Positions 1 through 10,324 of a DNA stretch of 34,348 nt are shown here, in pieces. The notes under the pieces were generated by a model that was not told the origin of the DNA, searched no databases, and saw nothing but the letters and a program-made list of their open reading frames with translations. Numbering within the stretch: position 1 is the first letter of the stretch; the number at the start of each line of letters is the position of its first letter. A program made the translations under genes and the position numbers. The stretch covers positions 220 to 34,567 of the forward strand of contig NZ_RQTJ01000030.1 of NCBI RefSeq assembly GCF_003858535.1. The letters are read 5' to 3'. The stretch comes from Paenimyroides viscosum. GTDB taxonomy: Bacteria > Bacteroidota > Bacteroidia > Flavobacteriales > Flavobacteriaceae.

Positions 1-23
1 TAGTTATATTAGCAAATAGAAAT

Positions 24-97
24 TGGCTTTGGCTACGTTTCGGTCTGAATTGAACTTTCGCTCAATTCAATCCCGCACTTCGCCAAGCCTCGAAACG
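24..97. repeat. Structured intergenic sequence with nested inverted repeats
   Basis: No coding sequence is visible before valS. Bases 36-42 (CGTTTCG) are the inverse of 91-97 (CGAAACG), and 47-53 (GAATTGA) are the inverse of 62-68 (TCAATTC). GGCTTTGGC at 25-33 also faces GCCAAGCC near 82-89. The nested arrangement suggests a folded DNA or RNA element, or the end of a dispersed repeat that continues outside the window. Its family is not recognised. Confidence 0.45.
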
Positions 98-141
98 TTA
101 TATACCATTTTATGATCACTATTTCAGAATAGACATTAACT

Positions 142-180
142 AAAAAAAAGGCTTAAGTTTCAATACCTAAGCCTTTTTTA
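142..180 (-). terminator. Rho-independent terminator of valS (may act both ways)
   Basis: A hairpin with the arms AAAAAAGGCTTA and TAAGCCTTTTTT encloses a loop of about 12 bases. It lies 30 bases beyond the valS stop codon. Runs of T follow the stem on both strands, so it could stop transcription from either side. Confidence 0.8.
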
Positions 181-210
181 GTAATTTATTATGGTGAATG
201 ACACCAATAA

Positions 211-2844
211 TTATTTCAATCCTTTTAAAGAATGTTCAATCGTTGCTATTTTAGATAACGCATCGGCTTCTTTTTTGCGTTCGTTTGCAATTACCTGCTC
301 TGGTGCACCGCTTACAAATTTGTCGTTTGATAATTTTCCTTGTACCGAACGTAAAAATCCTTGTAAATACTTTAATTCTTCTTCTAATTTTTTAACTTCT
401 TCTTCGATATTTACCGAACCAGAAATTGGGATAAAATATTCGTTAAAATTTACACGATATGATAATGCCCCCGAAACCTGCTCGTTTACATACTCTAAAC
501 TGGCAACATTCCCCAATTTTTCAATAACAGCATCAAAAGTTTTAGAAGCGTTTTCGTTGTTCAACACTTTTAAATCTATTGTTTCTTTAAACGAAATATT
601 TTTATCTTTCCGAATGGTTCTAATTCCTGCGATTACTTCACTTGCAAAATCAAAATCGGCAATCAACTGCTGATCGAACGATTTAATTTCTGGCCAAGTT
701 GATACAATCAACGCATCTTCTGTAGAACGTTCTGCAATATGCTGCCAAATTTCTTCGGTTAAGAACGGCATATACGGATGTAGTAATTTTAAATTAGCTT
801 CTAACATTTCTGTAGCCGCTTTAAACGTAACCGCATCAATTGGTTGTTGATATGCCGGTTTAATCATTTCCAAAAACCATGAACAGAAATCGTCCCAAAC
901 CAATTTATAAATCGCCATTAAAGCATCAGAAATTCTGTATTTTTCAAAATGATCTTCTATTTCAGTCAACGTTTTCTGTAATTTGGCTTCGTACCAAGCT
1001 ACTGCAACTTTGGATGCTTCGGGCTGTGGGATCGTTTCCGATACTTCCCAGCCTTGAATCAGTCTAAAGGCATTCCAAATTTTGTTTGTAAACGCTTTTC
1101 CTTGATTGCACAATTCTTCATCGAACAAAATATCATTTCCTGCAGATGACGACAACAACAATCCGCAACGAACTCCATCGGCTCCAAATTTCTCTATTAA
1201 ATCTAACGGATCAGGAGAATTTCCTAACGATTTCGACATTTTTCTGCGTTGATTATCGCGTACAATTCCTGTTAAATATACATTTGAAAATGGTTTTTCG
1301 CCTGTAAATTCGTATCCGGCAATAATCATTCGGGCAATCCAGAAAAATAAAATATCCGGACCAGTAACCAAATCATTTGTTGGATAATAATATTTGAATT
1401 CTTCGTTATCCGGATTCACCACACCGTCAAAAACTGACATTGGCCATAACCAAGATGAAAACCAAGTATCTAAAGCGTCGGCATCTTGTGTAAGATCTAC
1501 TGCTTGCAATTGGTTGTTTGATGTTTTAGTTCTTGCTAATTCAACCGCTTTTTCAATGGTTTCGGCAACCACAAAATCTTCTTTTCCGCTACCATAATAA
1601 TAAGCCGGAATTTGATGTCCCCACCATAACTGACGTGAAATATTCCAATCGCGAATATTTTCCATCCAATGACGATACGTATTGTTGAAACGGCTTGGAT
1701 ATAGTTTAACTTCATCGGTTTCTAAAACGGCTTTGATTGCAGGTTTCACCAAATCGTCCATTTTAAGGAACCATTGATCTGATAATCTTGGTTCGATAAC
1801 TGCTTTTGTTCGTTCTGAAGTTCCAACATTGTTCAAGTGATTTTCCACTTTTTCCAATGCACCGATTGTTTCTAATTCTTTAGAAATTTCTTCGCGAACC
1901 ACAAAACGATCTTTACCTTTATAATGTAAGCCTAAATCGTTCATTGTAGCATCATCATTAAAAATATCGATGATTTCTAAATTATGACGCTCACCTAAAT
2001 CTTTATCATTCATATCGTGCGCAGGCGTAACTTTTAAACAACCTGTACCAAATTCCATATCAACATACTCGTCGAAAATAATAGGAATTACTCGGTTTGC
2101 AATAGGAACGATCGCGTTCTTTCCACGTAAATGTGTGTAACGTCCATCGTTCGGATTAATACAAATTGCAGAATCGCCCAAAATAGTTTCGGGACGTGTG
2201 GTTGCAATGGTAATAAAATCGTTTGTACCTTCAATCTGATATTTTAAATGATATAATTTTCCTTGTCGTTCTTCGTAAATTACTTCTTCATCAGACAAGG
2301 TTGTTTTAGCTTCCGGATCCCAGTTAACCATACGGTAACCACGATAGATCATTCCTTTATTGTATAAATCAACAAACGATTTTATAACGGCAGCAGACAA
2401 CTCATCGTCCATTGTGAACTTTGTACGTTCCCAATCACAAGAAGCGCCCAGTTTTTTTAACTGCTCTAAAATAGTTCCACCGTATTTATCGGTCCATTCC
2501 CAAGCGTGTTTTAAAAATTCTTCACGCGATAAATCGTTTTTATTAATTCCTTCTGCCTTTAATTTGGCAACAACTTTAGCTTCGGTAGCAATAGACGCGT
2601 GATCTGTTCCCGGAACCCAGCAAGCGTTGAAACCTTTTAAGCGTGCACGACGAATCAATACATCCTGAATTGTGTTGTTCAGCATGTGCCCCATGTGTAA
2701 AACTCCCGTGACGTTTGGCGGCGGAATTACAATAGTATAAGGAGTTCTATGATCTGGTGTTGAACGAAAATAGTTGTTTTTCATCCAATAGTCGTACCAT
2801 TTGGCTTCAACTTGTTTTGCATCAAACTGTGCAGGAATTGTCAT
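211..2844 (-). CDS. valS: Valine--tRNA ligase (ValRS)
   Basis: Class Ia aminoacyl-tRNA synthetase that charges tRNA-Val in the cytoplasm. With the start at 2844 the protein has 877 residues, normal for bacterial ValRS. The HIGH-type motif reads HMGH at residues 50-53, inside [13 protein letters not shown]. The KMSKS motif is at residues 535-539. A C-terminal coiled-coil arm rich in E and K (about residues 810-877) is as expected for this enzyme. The reading frame stays open upstream to 2976, but those 44 extra residues are low-complexity and hydrophobic. A -7 box at 2877-2884 also lies inside the extension, so MTIPAQF at 2844 is the better start. It appears monocistronic, with a terminator at 142-180. 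Confidence 0.97.
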   Translation of the reverse strand: MTIPAQFDAKQVEAKWYDYWMKNNYFRSTPDHRTPYTIVIPPPNVTGVLHMGHMLNNTIQDVLIRRARLKGFNACWVPGTDHASIATEAKVVAKLKAEGINKNDLSREEFLKHAWEWTDKYGGTILEQLKKLGASCDWERTKFTMDDELSAAVIKSFVDLYNKGMIYRGYRMVNWDPEAKTTLSDEEVIYEERQGKLYHLKYQIEGTNDFITIATTRPETILGDSAICINPNDGRYTHLRGKNAIVPIANRVIPIIFDEYVDMEFGTGCLKVTPAHDMNDKDLGERHNLEIIDIFNDDATMNDLGLHYKGKDRFVVREEISKELETIGALEKVENHLNNVGTSERTKAVIEPRLSDQWFLKMDDLVKPAIKAVLETDEVKLYPSRFNNTYRHWMENIRDWNISRQLWWGHQIPAYYYGSGKEDFVVAETIEKAVELARTKTSNNQLQAVDLTQDADALDTWFSSWLWPMSVFDGVVNPDNEEFKYYYPTNDLVTGPDILFFWIARMIIAGYEFTGEKPFSNVYLTGIVRDNQRRKMSKSLGNSPDPLDLIEKFGADGVRCGLLLSSSAGNDILFDEELCNQGKAFTNKIWNAFRLIQGWEVSETIPQPEASKVAVAWYEAKLQKTLTEIEDHFEKYRISDALMAIYKLVWDDFCSWFLEMIKPAYQQPIDAVTFKAATEMLEANLKLLHPYMPFLTEEIWQHIAERSTEDALIVSTWPEIKSFDQQLIADFDFASEVIAGIRTIRKDKNISFKETIDLKVLNNENASKTFDAVIEKLGNVASLEYVNEQVSGALSYRVNFNEYFIPISGSVNIEEEVKKLEEELKYLQGFLRSVQGKLSNDKFVSGAPEQVIANERKKEADALSKIATIEHSLKGLK

Positions 2845-2876
2845 ATATTTACTGTTTAAATCGTGTGATAAAAAAA

Positions 2877-2884
2877 CAAAAATA
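2877..2884 (-). promoter_or_regulatory. Candidate -7 box of the valS promoter
   Basis: On the minus strand this reads TATTTTTG, an exact match to the Bacteroidota -7 consensus TAnnTTTG, 32 bases before the chosen valS ATG. No good TTG -33 element is seen at the usual 19-21 base spacing. Confidence 0.4.
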
Positions 2885-2981
2885 CAATAATCTTTAAAAT
2901 TTAGTTCACTAATTTTAAAATTGTTAAGTTTGGCACAGGTTTTGAAAATATCATAACGAAATGCAAAAAAAATCAATATTG

Positions 2982-3012
2982 TTTGGATTTCATTTGAAAC
3001 TAATTAAATTTA
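2982..3012 (+). promoter_or_regulatory. Candidate promoter of the DUF1573 gene
   Basis: TTTG at 2982-2985 is followed after 19 bases by TAAATTTA at 3005-3012. This is close to the Bacteroidota -33/-7 arrangement (TTG, 19-21 bases, TAnnTTTG), with one mismatch in the -7 box, and ends 23 bases before the ATG. Confidence 0.4.
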
Positions 3013-3035
3013 CATAATTAAATAATTTTAAAACA

Positions 3036-3425
3036 ATGAAAAAATTTTTAGGAATAGTAGCTATGACATTGGTTGGAGCTGCTTCATACGCACAAACTGG
3101 TCCGAAAATTGAGTTTAAAGCTGAAAACAATACAATTGATTACGGTACAGTAGTTAAAGGTGTTGATACAGGCGTAAGAACTTTTGAATTTACTAATACT
3201 GGTGATGCACCTTTATTGATTACTAATGCACGTTCTTCTTGTGGTTGTACAGTACCTCAACCCCCAAAAGAACCAATTATGCCTGGAGGATCGGACAAAA
3301 TTGAAGTGAGATACAATATGAATCCTGGAACTATTTCAAGAACAATTACGGTTGAAACTAACGCTACAAACGTAGAAAATGGAACTGTTCAACTTTACAT
3401 TAAAGGTAAAGTAGTAGAAAGTTAA
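3036..3425 (+). CDS. DUF1573 domain protein, exported
   Basis: A 129-residue protein with an N-terminal signal peptide (MKKFLGIVAMTLVGAASYAQ, probable cleavage after SYA). A single DUF1573 immunoglobulin-like domain follows, with the family hallmark FTNTGDAPLLI leading into SSCGCTVP at about residues 67-74. DUF1573 proteins are very common in Bacteroidota and are thought to act in the periplasm or at the surface; their biochemical role is unknown. The gene stands alone between its own candidate promoter and a strong terminator at 3442-3477. The family assignment is firm; no function can be given. Confidence 0.9.
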   Translation: MKKFLGIVAMTLVGAASYAQTGPKIEFKAENNTIDYGTVVKGVDTGVRTFEFTNTGDAPLLITNARSSCGCTVPQPPKEPIMPGGSDKIEVRYNMNPGTISRTITVETNATNVENGTVQLYIKGKVVES

Positions 3426-3441
3426 AAAATTACTTAAAAGT

Positions 3442-3477
3442 AAAAAAGGTTGTTCAAAAGCGAACAACCTTTTTTTA
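3442..3477 (+). terminator. Rho-independent terminator after the DUF1573 gene
   Basis: Perfect 14-bp stem AAAAAAGGTTGTTC / GAACAACCTTTTTT with a 6-base loop and a T tract, starting 16 bases after the stop codon. Confidence 0.9.
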
Positions 3478-3613
3478 TACGATGATAAATGTAAAATATG
3501 TTTTTTTATAAGATAATATTAATAGTTTTATAATTGTGTGGCTGTCAAAATGTCAAATTATTAAATCTTACATCATTATCGGTTAACAAGCCCAAAAATA
3601 GAACTCTATTTAT

Positions 3614-3621
3614 TATCTTTG
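3614..3621 (+). promoter_or_regulatory. Candidate -7 box of the icd promoter
   Basis: TATCTTTG matches TAnnTTTG exactly, 39 bases before the icd ATG. The -33 region (GGTTAACA, about 3581) is only a weak match. Confidence 0.4.
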
Positions 3622-3624
3622 TAA

Positions 3625-5880
<2,256 letters not shown>

Positions 5881-5901
5881 TCAATATTTTGAATATATTT
5901 T

Positions 5902-5931
5902 AAGAACCTCGTTAAACGAGGTTCTTTTTTT
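5902..5931 (+). terminator. Rho-independent terminator after icd
   Basis: Stem AAGAACCTCG / CGAGGTTCTT with a TTAAA loop and a run of T, 22 bases beyond the icd stop. Confidence 0.9.
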
Positions 5932-5948
5932 ATATGTATTTTTATCGC

Positions 5949-6356
5949 ATGAAACACATCTACATTGCATCGGCAGCAATTTTAAATGATAAAAACGAAT
6001 TGCTATTGGTTCGGAAAAATGGCTCCCCTTTTTTTCAACTAACTGGAGGAAAAATCGATCCGAATGAAACAGAAATAGAAACAGTTATTCGTGAAATTAA
6101 AGAAGAGATAGGTTTAAGCGTTTCATTAGATCAACTAACTTATTTGGGCGAACATCAAACCCAAGCTGTAAATGAAGTTGACACTGTGGTGCATGGATCT
6201 ATTTTTATTGTACAATTAAACACACCATTTACACCTAAAATAGCCAACGAAATAGAAGAGTTTGCTTGGTTAAACACAACAAATTTCCAAAAATACCAAT
6301 GGGCACATTTAGCCAAAGAATTTGTACAACCTTGGTGGTTACAATTACATTCTTAA
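5949..6356 (+). CDS. Nudix hydrolase
   Basis: A 135-residue Nudix protein. The Nudix box G-x5-E-x7-RExxEExGx is complete: it begins GKIDPNE and ends REIKEEIGL, roughly residues 34-56. Such enzymes hydrolyse nucleoside diphosphates linked to another group (for example oxidised dNTPs, sugar nucleotides or ADP-ribose); the substrate cannot be read from this sequence. Another in-frame ATG at 5944 or upstream would start inside or just after the icd terminator, so MKHIYIASA at 5949 is preferred. It ends 18 bases before the TonB receptor gene, but a functional link is not evident. Confidence 0.9.
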   Translation: MKHIYIASAAILNDKNELLLVRKNGSPFFQLTGGKIDPNETEIETVIREIKEEIGLSVSLDQLTYLGEHQTQAVNEVDTVVHGSIFIVQLNTPFTPKIANEIEEFAWLNTTNFQKYQWAHLAKEFVQPWWLQLHS

Positions 6357-6374
6357 TATTGATTTTATAACGTT

Positions 6375-8762
6375 ATGAAAAAAACACTGTTACTTGTTAG
6401 CTTTTTTAGCTGGTCGTTGCAAATGTGGGCACAAGATCCTGATTTGTTTGCTGGCTATGTGTATGATGCTACTACAGAGGCTCCGATATCAAATGCTTTA
6501 ATAAAAAAAAGTGATTCTACTATTGCCAAAAAAACAAATGAAGAAGGCTATTTTTATTCTTCAAAAACGTATGGTTCATTTACACTAACCATTGAAAAAG
6601 AAGGCTATCAAACCTATTCAGAAGAAATCAATCATACTGGAGCAACAACTAAAACTTTTTATTTAACTCCCATTAATATAGCAAATAGTGTTGAAGAATT
6701 AGACGAAATAATCATAGACACCACCGTTAATAAAATAGACATTAGAAAACCCGAAATGTCTGTTAACAAACTTACTGCAGAAGAAATTAAAAAACTACCT
6801 GTTGTTTTAGGCGAAACCGATATCTTAAAATCTTTGTTGCTGCTACCTGGTGTGGTTAATTCAGGCGAAGGAACATCGGGCTTTAATGTGCGTGGTGGTG
6901 GCAATGATCAAAATCTGTTGTTGTTAGATCAATCTAACGTTTACAGTTCCTCACACTTATATGGTTTCTTTTCTGTATTTAATAACGATGCTGTTAAAAA
7001 CATCAAACTATACAAAGGTGGAATTCCGGCAAGATACGGCGGTAGAGCGTCTTCTGTTTTAGAAATCAATCAAAAAGTAGGCGACTATGAAAATTTAAAA
7101 GTCAATGGCGGTATTGGTTTATTATCAAGCAGATTAACGGTTGAGGGTCCAATTGTTAAAGACAAACTTTCGTATTTAGTTTCGGGTAGAGGATCGTATG
7201 CACATTTGTTTTTAAAACTTACAGATATTAACAGCACCGCCTATTTCTATGATGTAAATGCAAAATTAAGCTACAATATTAAGCCTTTTAACGAGTTACA
7301 TATAACAAGTTATTTTGGTAGAGATATCTTTAAATTCAATGATACTTTTGATAATAATTTTGGCAACACCATTGTATCTGCCAACTACAACCACCGTTTT
7401 AACGACAATTTAAAAGGACAATTATACACCAATTATACTGATTATTACTACAATTTAACTTTAGGCTTTGTTGGATTTAATTGGACATCGGGTATTTTAA
7501 ATTACGATGTAAAATATCAGTTAGATCACCGAGTTTCTGATAAATTGAACTTGAAATATGGTTTTCAGGCTCAATACTATAATTTTAATCCTGGATTAAT
7601 TGAGCCAGATTCACCAGAATCGCAAATCAATCGTTATGAAATCCCTCGTAAATATGCTTTTGAACCCGCAGCTTTTATAGAAGCAGAACAAGAAATTAGC
7701 GATATTTTACGTGTAAATTATGGTGTTAGATATTCGCAATTTTATCGCATGGGCGAAGAAAGCATTAATCAATATGCTAATAATAATGCGGTTATTTTTA
7801 ACCCAACAACCGATGCGTATGAAAAAGCAACCCCGATAAGCGAACAATATTACGGCAAAAACAAAAAAATTAGTTTTTATGATAATTTTGAACCTCGCCT
7901 AGCGGTTTCTGTACAAATGCAGGAAGATCAATCATTAAAAATAAGCTATAGCAAAATGGCGCAATATATTCATGTGATTTCTAACACCAATGCCGCTACA
8001 CCGTTAGATATTTGGGAACCAAGTGGTCCGTATATAAAGCCACAAATTGTGCATCAGTATGCGGTTGGTTATTTTCAAAATTTTGGTTTCGATAAATACA
8101 GTTTAGAAATAGAATCGTACTTTAAAGCTGGAAAAAATCGTTTGGATTATATAGATGGAGCCGATTTAATTGGAAACAGAGCTATTGAACAAGTTTTATT
8201 AAACGGTAAAACAGAAGCTTATGGTTTAGAATTTTTGTTTAGAAAAAACACGGGGAAATTAAACGGATGGATTGCTTACACCATAGCAAAATCTATGCAA
8301 CAAACCGAAGGAAGAACTCCCGATGAAAAAGGAATTAATAATGGCGAATGGTACAGAACACCCTACGATCGTTTACACGATTTAACGATTGTTGCCAATT
8401 ATCAATTAACGCCAAAATGGAATATTAGCGGTAATTTCACGCTACAATCTGGTAGACCTGTTACCTATCCTGTAGGGAAATATCAATTTTTAGATCAAAC
8501 AATTAACGATTTTAATTCAAGAAACAATTACAGTTTGCCTGCATTTCATCATTTAGATCTTTCTGCAACCTACATTCCAAAACCCGACAAGAAAAAAGGA
8601 TGGCAAAGCGAATGGGTTTTTAGTATATATAATGTATACAATCGAAAAAATGCAGCATCTATAAGCTTTAGAGAAAGTGAAGATTATATCGGAAAAACAG
8701 AAGCTGTTAAATTATCAATTTTCGGTATTGTACCAAGTGTAACCTACAACTTTAAATTATAA
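6375..8762 (+). CDS. TonB-dependent outer-membrane receptor
   Basis: A 795-residue outer-membrane receptor. It has a signal peptide ending MWAQ, then a carboxypeptidase-regulatory-like domain (about residues 24-105, AGYVYDATTEAPISNALI). The plug domain (about 130-235) includes LLLLPGVVNSGEG and RYGGRASSVLEI, and a beta-barrel runs to the C-terminal aromatic-rich strand ending NFKL. It should bind a substrate at the surface and move it into the periplasm with TonB/ExbBD energy. It is followed, with only 4 bases between the stop and the next ATG, by a DUF4249 lipoprotein, a standard pairing in Bacteroidota. No substrate can be inferred, because neither a polysaccharide-utilisation nor a metal-uptake gene adjoins it. 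Confidence 0.93.
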   Translation: MKKTLLLVSFFSWSLQMWAQDPDLFAGYVYDATTEAPISNALIKKSDSTIAKKTNEEGYFYSSKTYGSFTLTIEKEGYQTYSEEINHTGATTKTFYLTPINIANSVEELDEIIIDTTVNKIDIRKPEMSVNKLTAEEIKKLPVVLGETDILKSLLLLPGVVNSGEGTSGFNVRGGGNDQNLLLLDQSNVYSSSHLYGFFSVFNNDAVKNIKLYKGGIPARYGGRASSVLEINQKVGDYENLKVNGGIGLLSSRLTVEGPIVKDKLSYLVSGRGSYAHLFLKLTDINSTAYFYDVNAKLSYNIKPFNELHITSYFGRDIFKFNDTFDNNFGNTIVSANYNHRFNDNLKGQLYTNYTDYYYNLTLGFVGFNWTSGILNYDVKYQLDHRVSDKLNLKYGFQAQYYNFNPGLIEPDSPESQINRYEIPRKYAFEPAAFIEAEQEISDILRVNYGVRYSQFYRMGEESINQYANNNAVIFNPTTDAYEKATPISEQYYGKNKKISFYDNFEPRLAVSVQMQEDQSLKISYSKMAQYIHVISNTNAATPLDIWEPSGPYIKPQIVHQYAVGYFQNFGFDKYSLEIESYFKAGKNRLDYIDGADLIGNRAIEQVLLNGKTEAYGLEFLFRKNTGKLNGWIAYTIAKSMQQTEGRTPDEKGINNGEWYRTPYDRLHDLTIVANYQLTPKWNISGNFTLQSGRPVTYPVGKYQFLDQTINDFNSRNNYSLPAFHHLDLSATYIPKPDKKKGWQSEWVFSIYNVYNRKNAASISFRESEDYIGKTEAVKLSIFGIVPSVTYNFKL

Positions 8763-8766
8763 TGTG

Positions 8767-9567
8767 ATGAAAAAATCTATATATCTTGTTTTAAGTTCGT
8801 TTTTGTTGCTAGTAAGTTGCGAAGAGGTAGTTGAATTAGATTTAAATCAACATGAAAAAAAATTGGTTATTGATGCTAACTTATTTGTTGATGAAATGCA
8901 ATATAGCAAAATTAGAGTATTTTATTCAGCTCCTTTTTATGTCGATACTTATCAATATGTTAGCACCGCCACAGTAACAATTACCGATTTGGCATCTAAT
9001 GAAACCTACCCTTTTGTATATTCAGATAATGGGTTTTACGAAAACACAAATTTTACTGCACAGCTTTCGCATGAGTACGAATTAAATATAAGTTATGACG
9101 GTGCAGTATACAAAGCTTATTCACAAGTTTGGGAAGCTCCTGAAATTTTGAACGTAGAACAAATAAATGATGGAGGTTTTTCCGGTGACAGCTATGAAAT
9201 TAGATTTTATTATCAAGATCCTGCAGATACAGATGATTATTATTTAATGCAAACAACCGATAGTGAAGAAAATGAATTCTCAATTACTAATGATCAGTTT
9301 ACCAACGGAAATTTAGTCAATGACATTTATTTTGCAGACAAAGAACAAGTAGGTGAAACCATTTTTTATGCTTTGGCCAAGATTGACAAAAACTATTACA
9401 ATTACCTAAATAAAATGTTTAGCAATGCTGCCGAGGCAGGCAATCCCTTTGCTACACCTACTGGTACAGTGAAAGGAAACATTGAAAACAGTACCATGCC
9501 CAATAACTTTCCTTTAGGGTATTTTCATATATCAAAACGGAGTCAAACAACTTATACCATTCAATAA
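8767..9567 (+). CDS. DUF4249 lipoprotein, partner of the TonB receptor
   Basis: A 266-residue lipoprotein: the signal peptide ends LLLVSC, with the lipobox cysteine at residue 17. It then shows the DUF4249 opening EEVVELDLNQHEKKLVIDANL. Proteins of this family sit beside TonB receptors as surface accessory proteins of unknown ligand. A GTG at 8764 is in frame, but the ATG at 8767 gives the normal lipoprotein N-terminus MKKSIYLVL. The gene is translationally close to the receptor and ends at a terminator at 9577-9602, so the two form a two-gene operon. Confidence 0.85.
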   Translation: MKKSIYLVLSSFLLLVSCEEVVELDLNQHEKKLVIDANLFVDEMQYSKIRVFYSAPFYVDTYQYVSTATVTITDLASNETYPFVYSDNGFYENTNFTAQLSHEYELNISYDGAVYKAYSQVWEAPEILNVEQINDGGFSGDSYEIRFYYQDPADTDDYYLMQTTDSEENEFSITNDQFTNGNLVNDIYFADKEQVGETIFYALAKIDKNYYNYLNKMFSNAAEAGNPFATPTGTVKGNIENSTMPNNFPLGYFHISKRSQTTYTIQ

Positions 9568-9576
9568 ACAACTCAG

Positions 9577-9602
9577 CGCCTTTACTAAAAAGGCGTTTTT
9601 TA
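9577..9602 (+). terminator. Terminator after the receptor/DUF4249 operon
   Basis: Hairpin CGCCTTT / AAAGGCG with a loop of about 5 bases and a T tract, 9 bases after the DUF4249 stop. Confidence 0.85.
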
Positions 9603-9712
9603 ATTTATAAGAATATTTACCGCAGCACATAAAAACATTTTATTCATATTTTTTAAGACAAAATAATACAATTTATAATTTTTTGCTTAATTTGTGTGAA
9701 ACTATTTTTTTT

Positions 9713-10321
9713 ATGCAAATTTCTGTAAAAGATACCCATTCAGCAACACTATATAAATTACTCACAGGCTTAGTCATTCCTCGTCCAATCGGTTGGATTT
9801 CTACTGTTGATGAAAACGGAGTAAACAATCTGGCTCCTTTTTCTTTTTTTAATGTGGTGGGTGAAGATCCACCACACGTAATGTTTTCTACCGTTCGCAC
9901 CGGAAACAAAAATAAAGACACGTTGAATAACGTTTTAAACAACAAGCAATTTGTTGTGAATTTAGTTACCGAAGATTTAGTAGAACAAGTCAATAAAACT
10001 TCTGAAATGGTTGATAGCCAAATTGATGAATTTCAATTAGCACACCTCACTCCTATTTCTTCTGAAATGATTAAACCAATGCGAGTTCAAGAAGCCAAAG
10101 CTCATTTTGAATGTGAAATGGTGCATCATTATTTTTTAGAAGATCATACAAACGGAGGTGCCTGCATAGTAATCGGAAAAGTGTTAATGATGCACGTTGC
10201 TGATGAAATCCTTATGGAAAATTACCGAATCAATTTAGATACATACAAACCTGTTGCTCGTTTAGCAGGATCTAATTACAGTAAAATGGGAGAAATATTC
10301 TCTATTAAACGCAAAGTATAA
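9713..10321 (+). CDS. Flavin reductase-like (FMN-binding split-barrel) protein
   Basis: A 202-residue protein of the flavin reductase-like family. LTGLVIPRPIGWISTVDENG, then NLAPFSFFNVVGEDPPHVMF and the C-terminal LAGSNYSKMGEIF are typical of its FMN-binding split barrel. Members either reduce free flavin for a partner oxygenase or bind FMN for other chemistry. The stop is 3 bases before the next gene, a flavoprotein monooxygenase, so the two are co-transcribed and probably work together. An upstream non-ATG start (TTG, 9683) adds ten residues with no domain match; the ATG at 9713 is preferred. It is the first gene of the aromatic-catabolism block. Confidence 0.88.
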   Translation: MQISVKDTHSATLYKLLTGLVIPRPIGWISTVDENGVNNLAPFSFFNVVGEDPPHVMFSTVRTGNKNKDTLNNVLNNKQFVVNLVTEDLVEQVNKTSEMVDSQIDEFQLAHLTPISSEMIKPMRVQEAKAHFECEMVHHYFLEDHTNGGACIVIGKVLMMHVADEILMENYRINLDTYKPVARLAGSNYSKMGEIFSIKRKV

Positions 10322-10324
10322 CTA

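Noticed and set aside
2845..2976. N-terminal extension of valS to 2976
   Set aside because: The 44 extra residues have no match to ValRS, and a -7 promoter box lies within them; 2844 gives the normal N-terminus.
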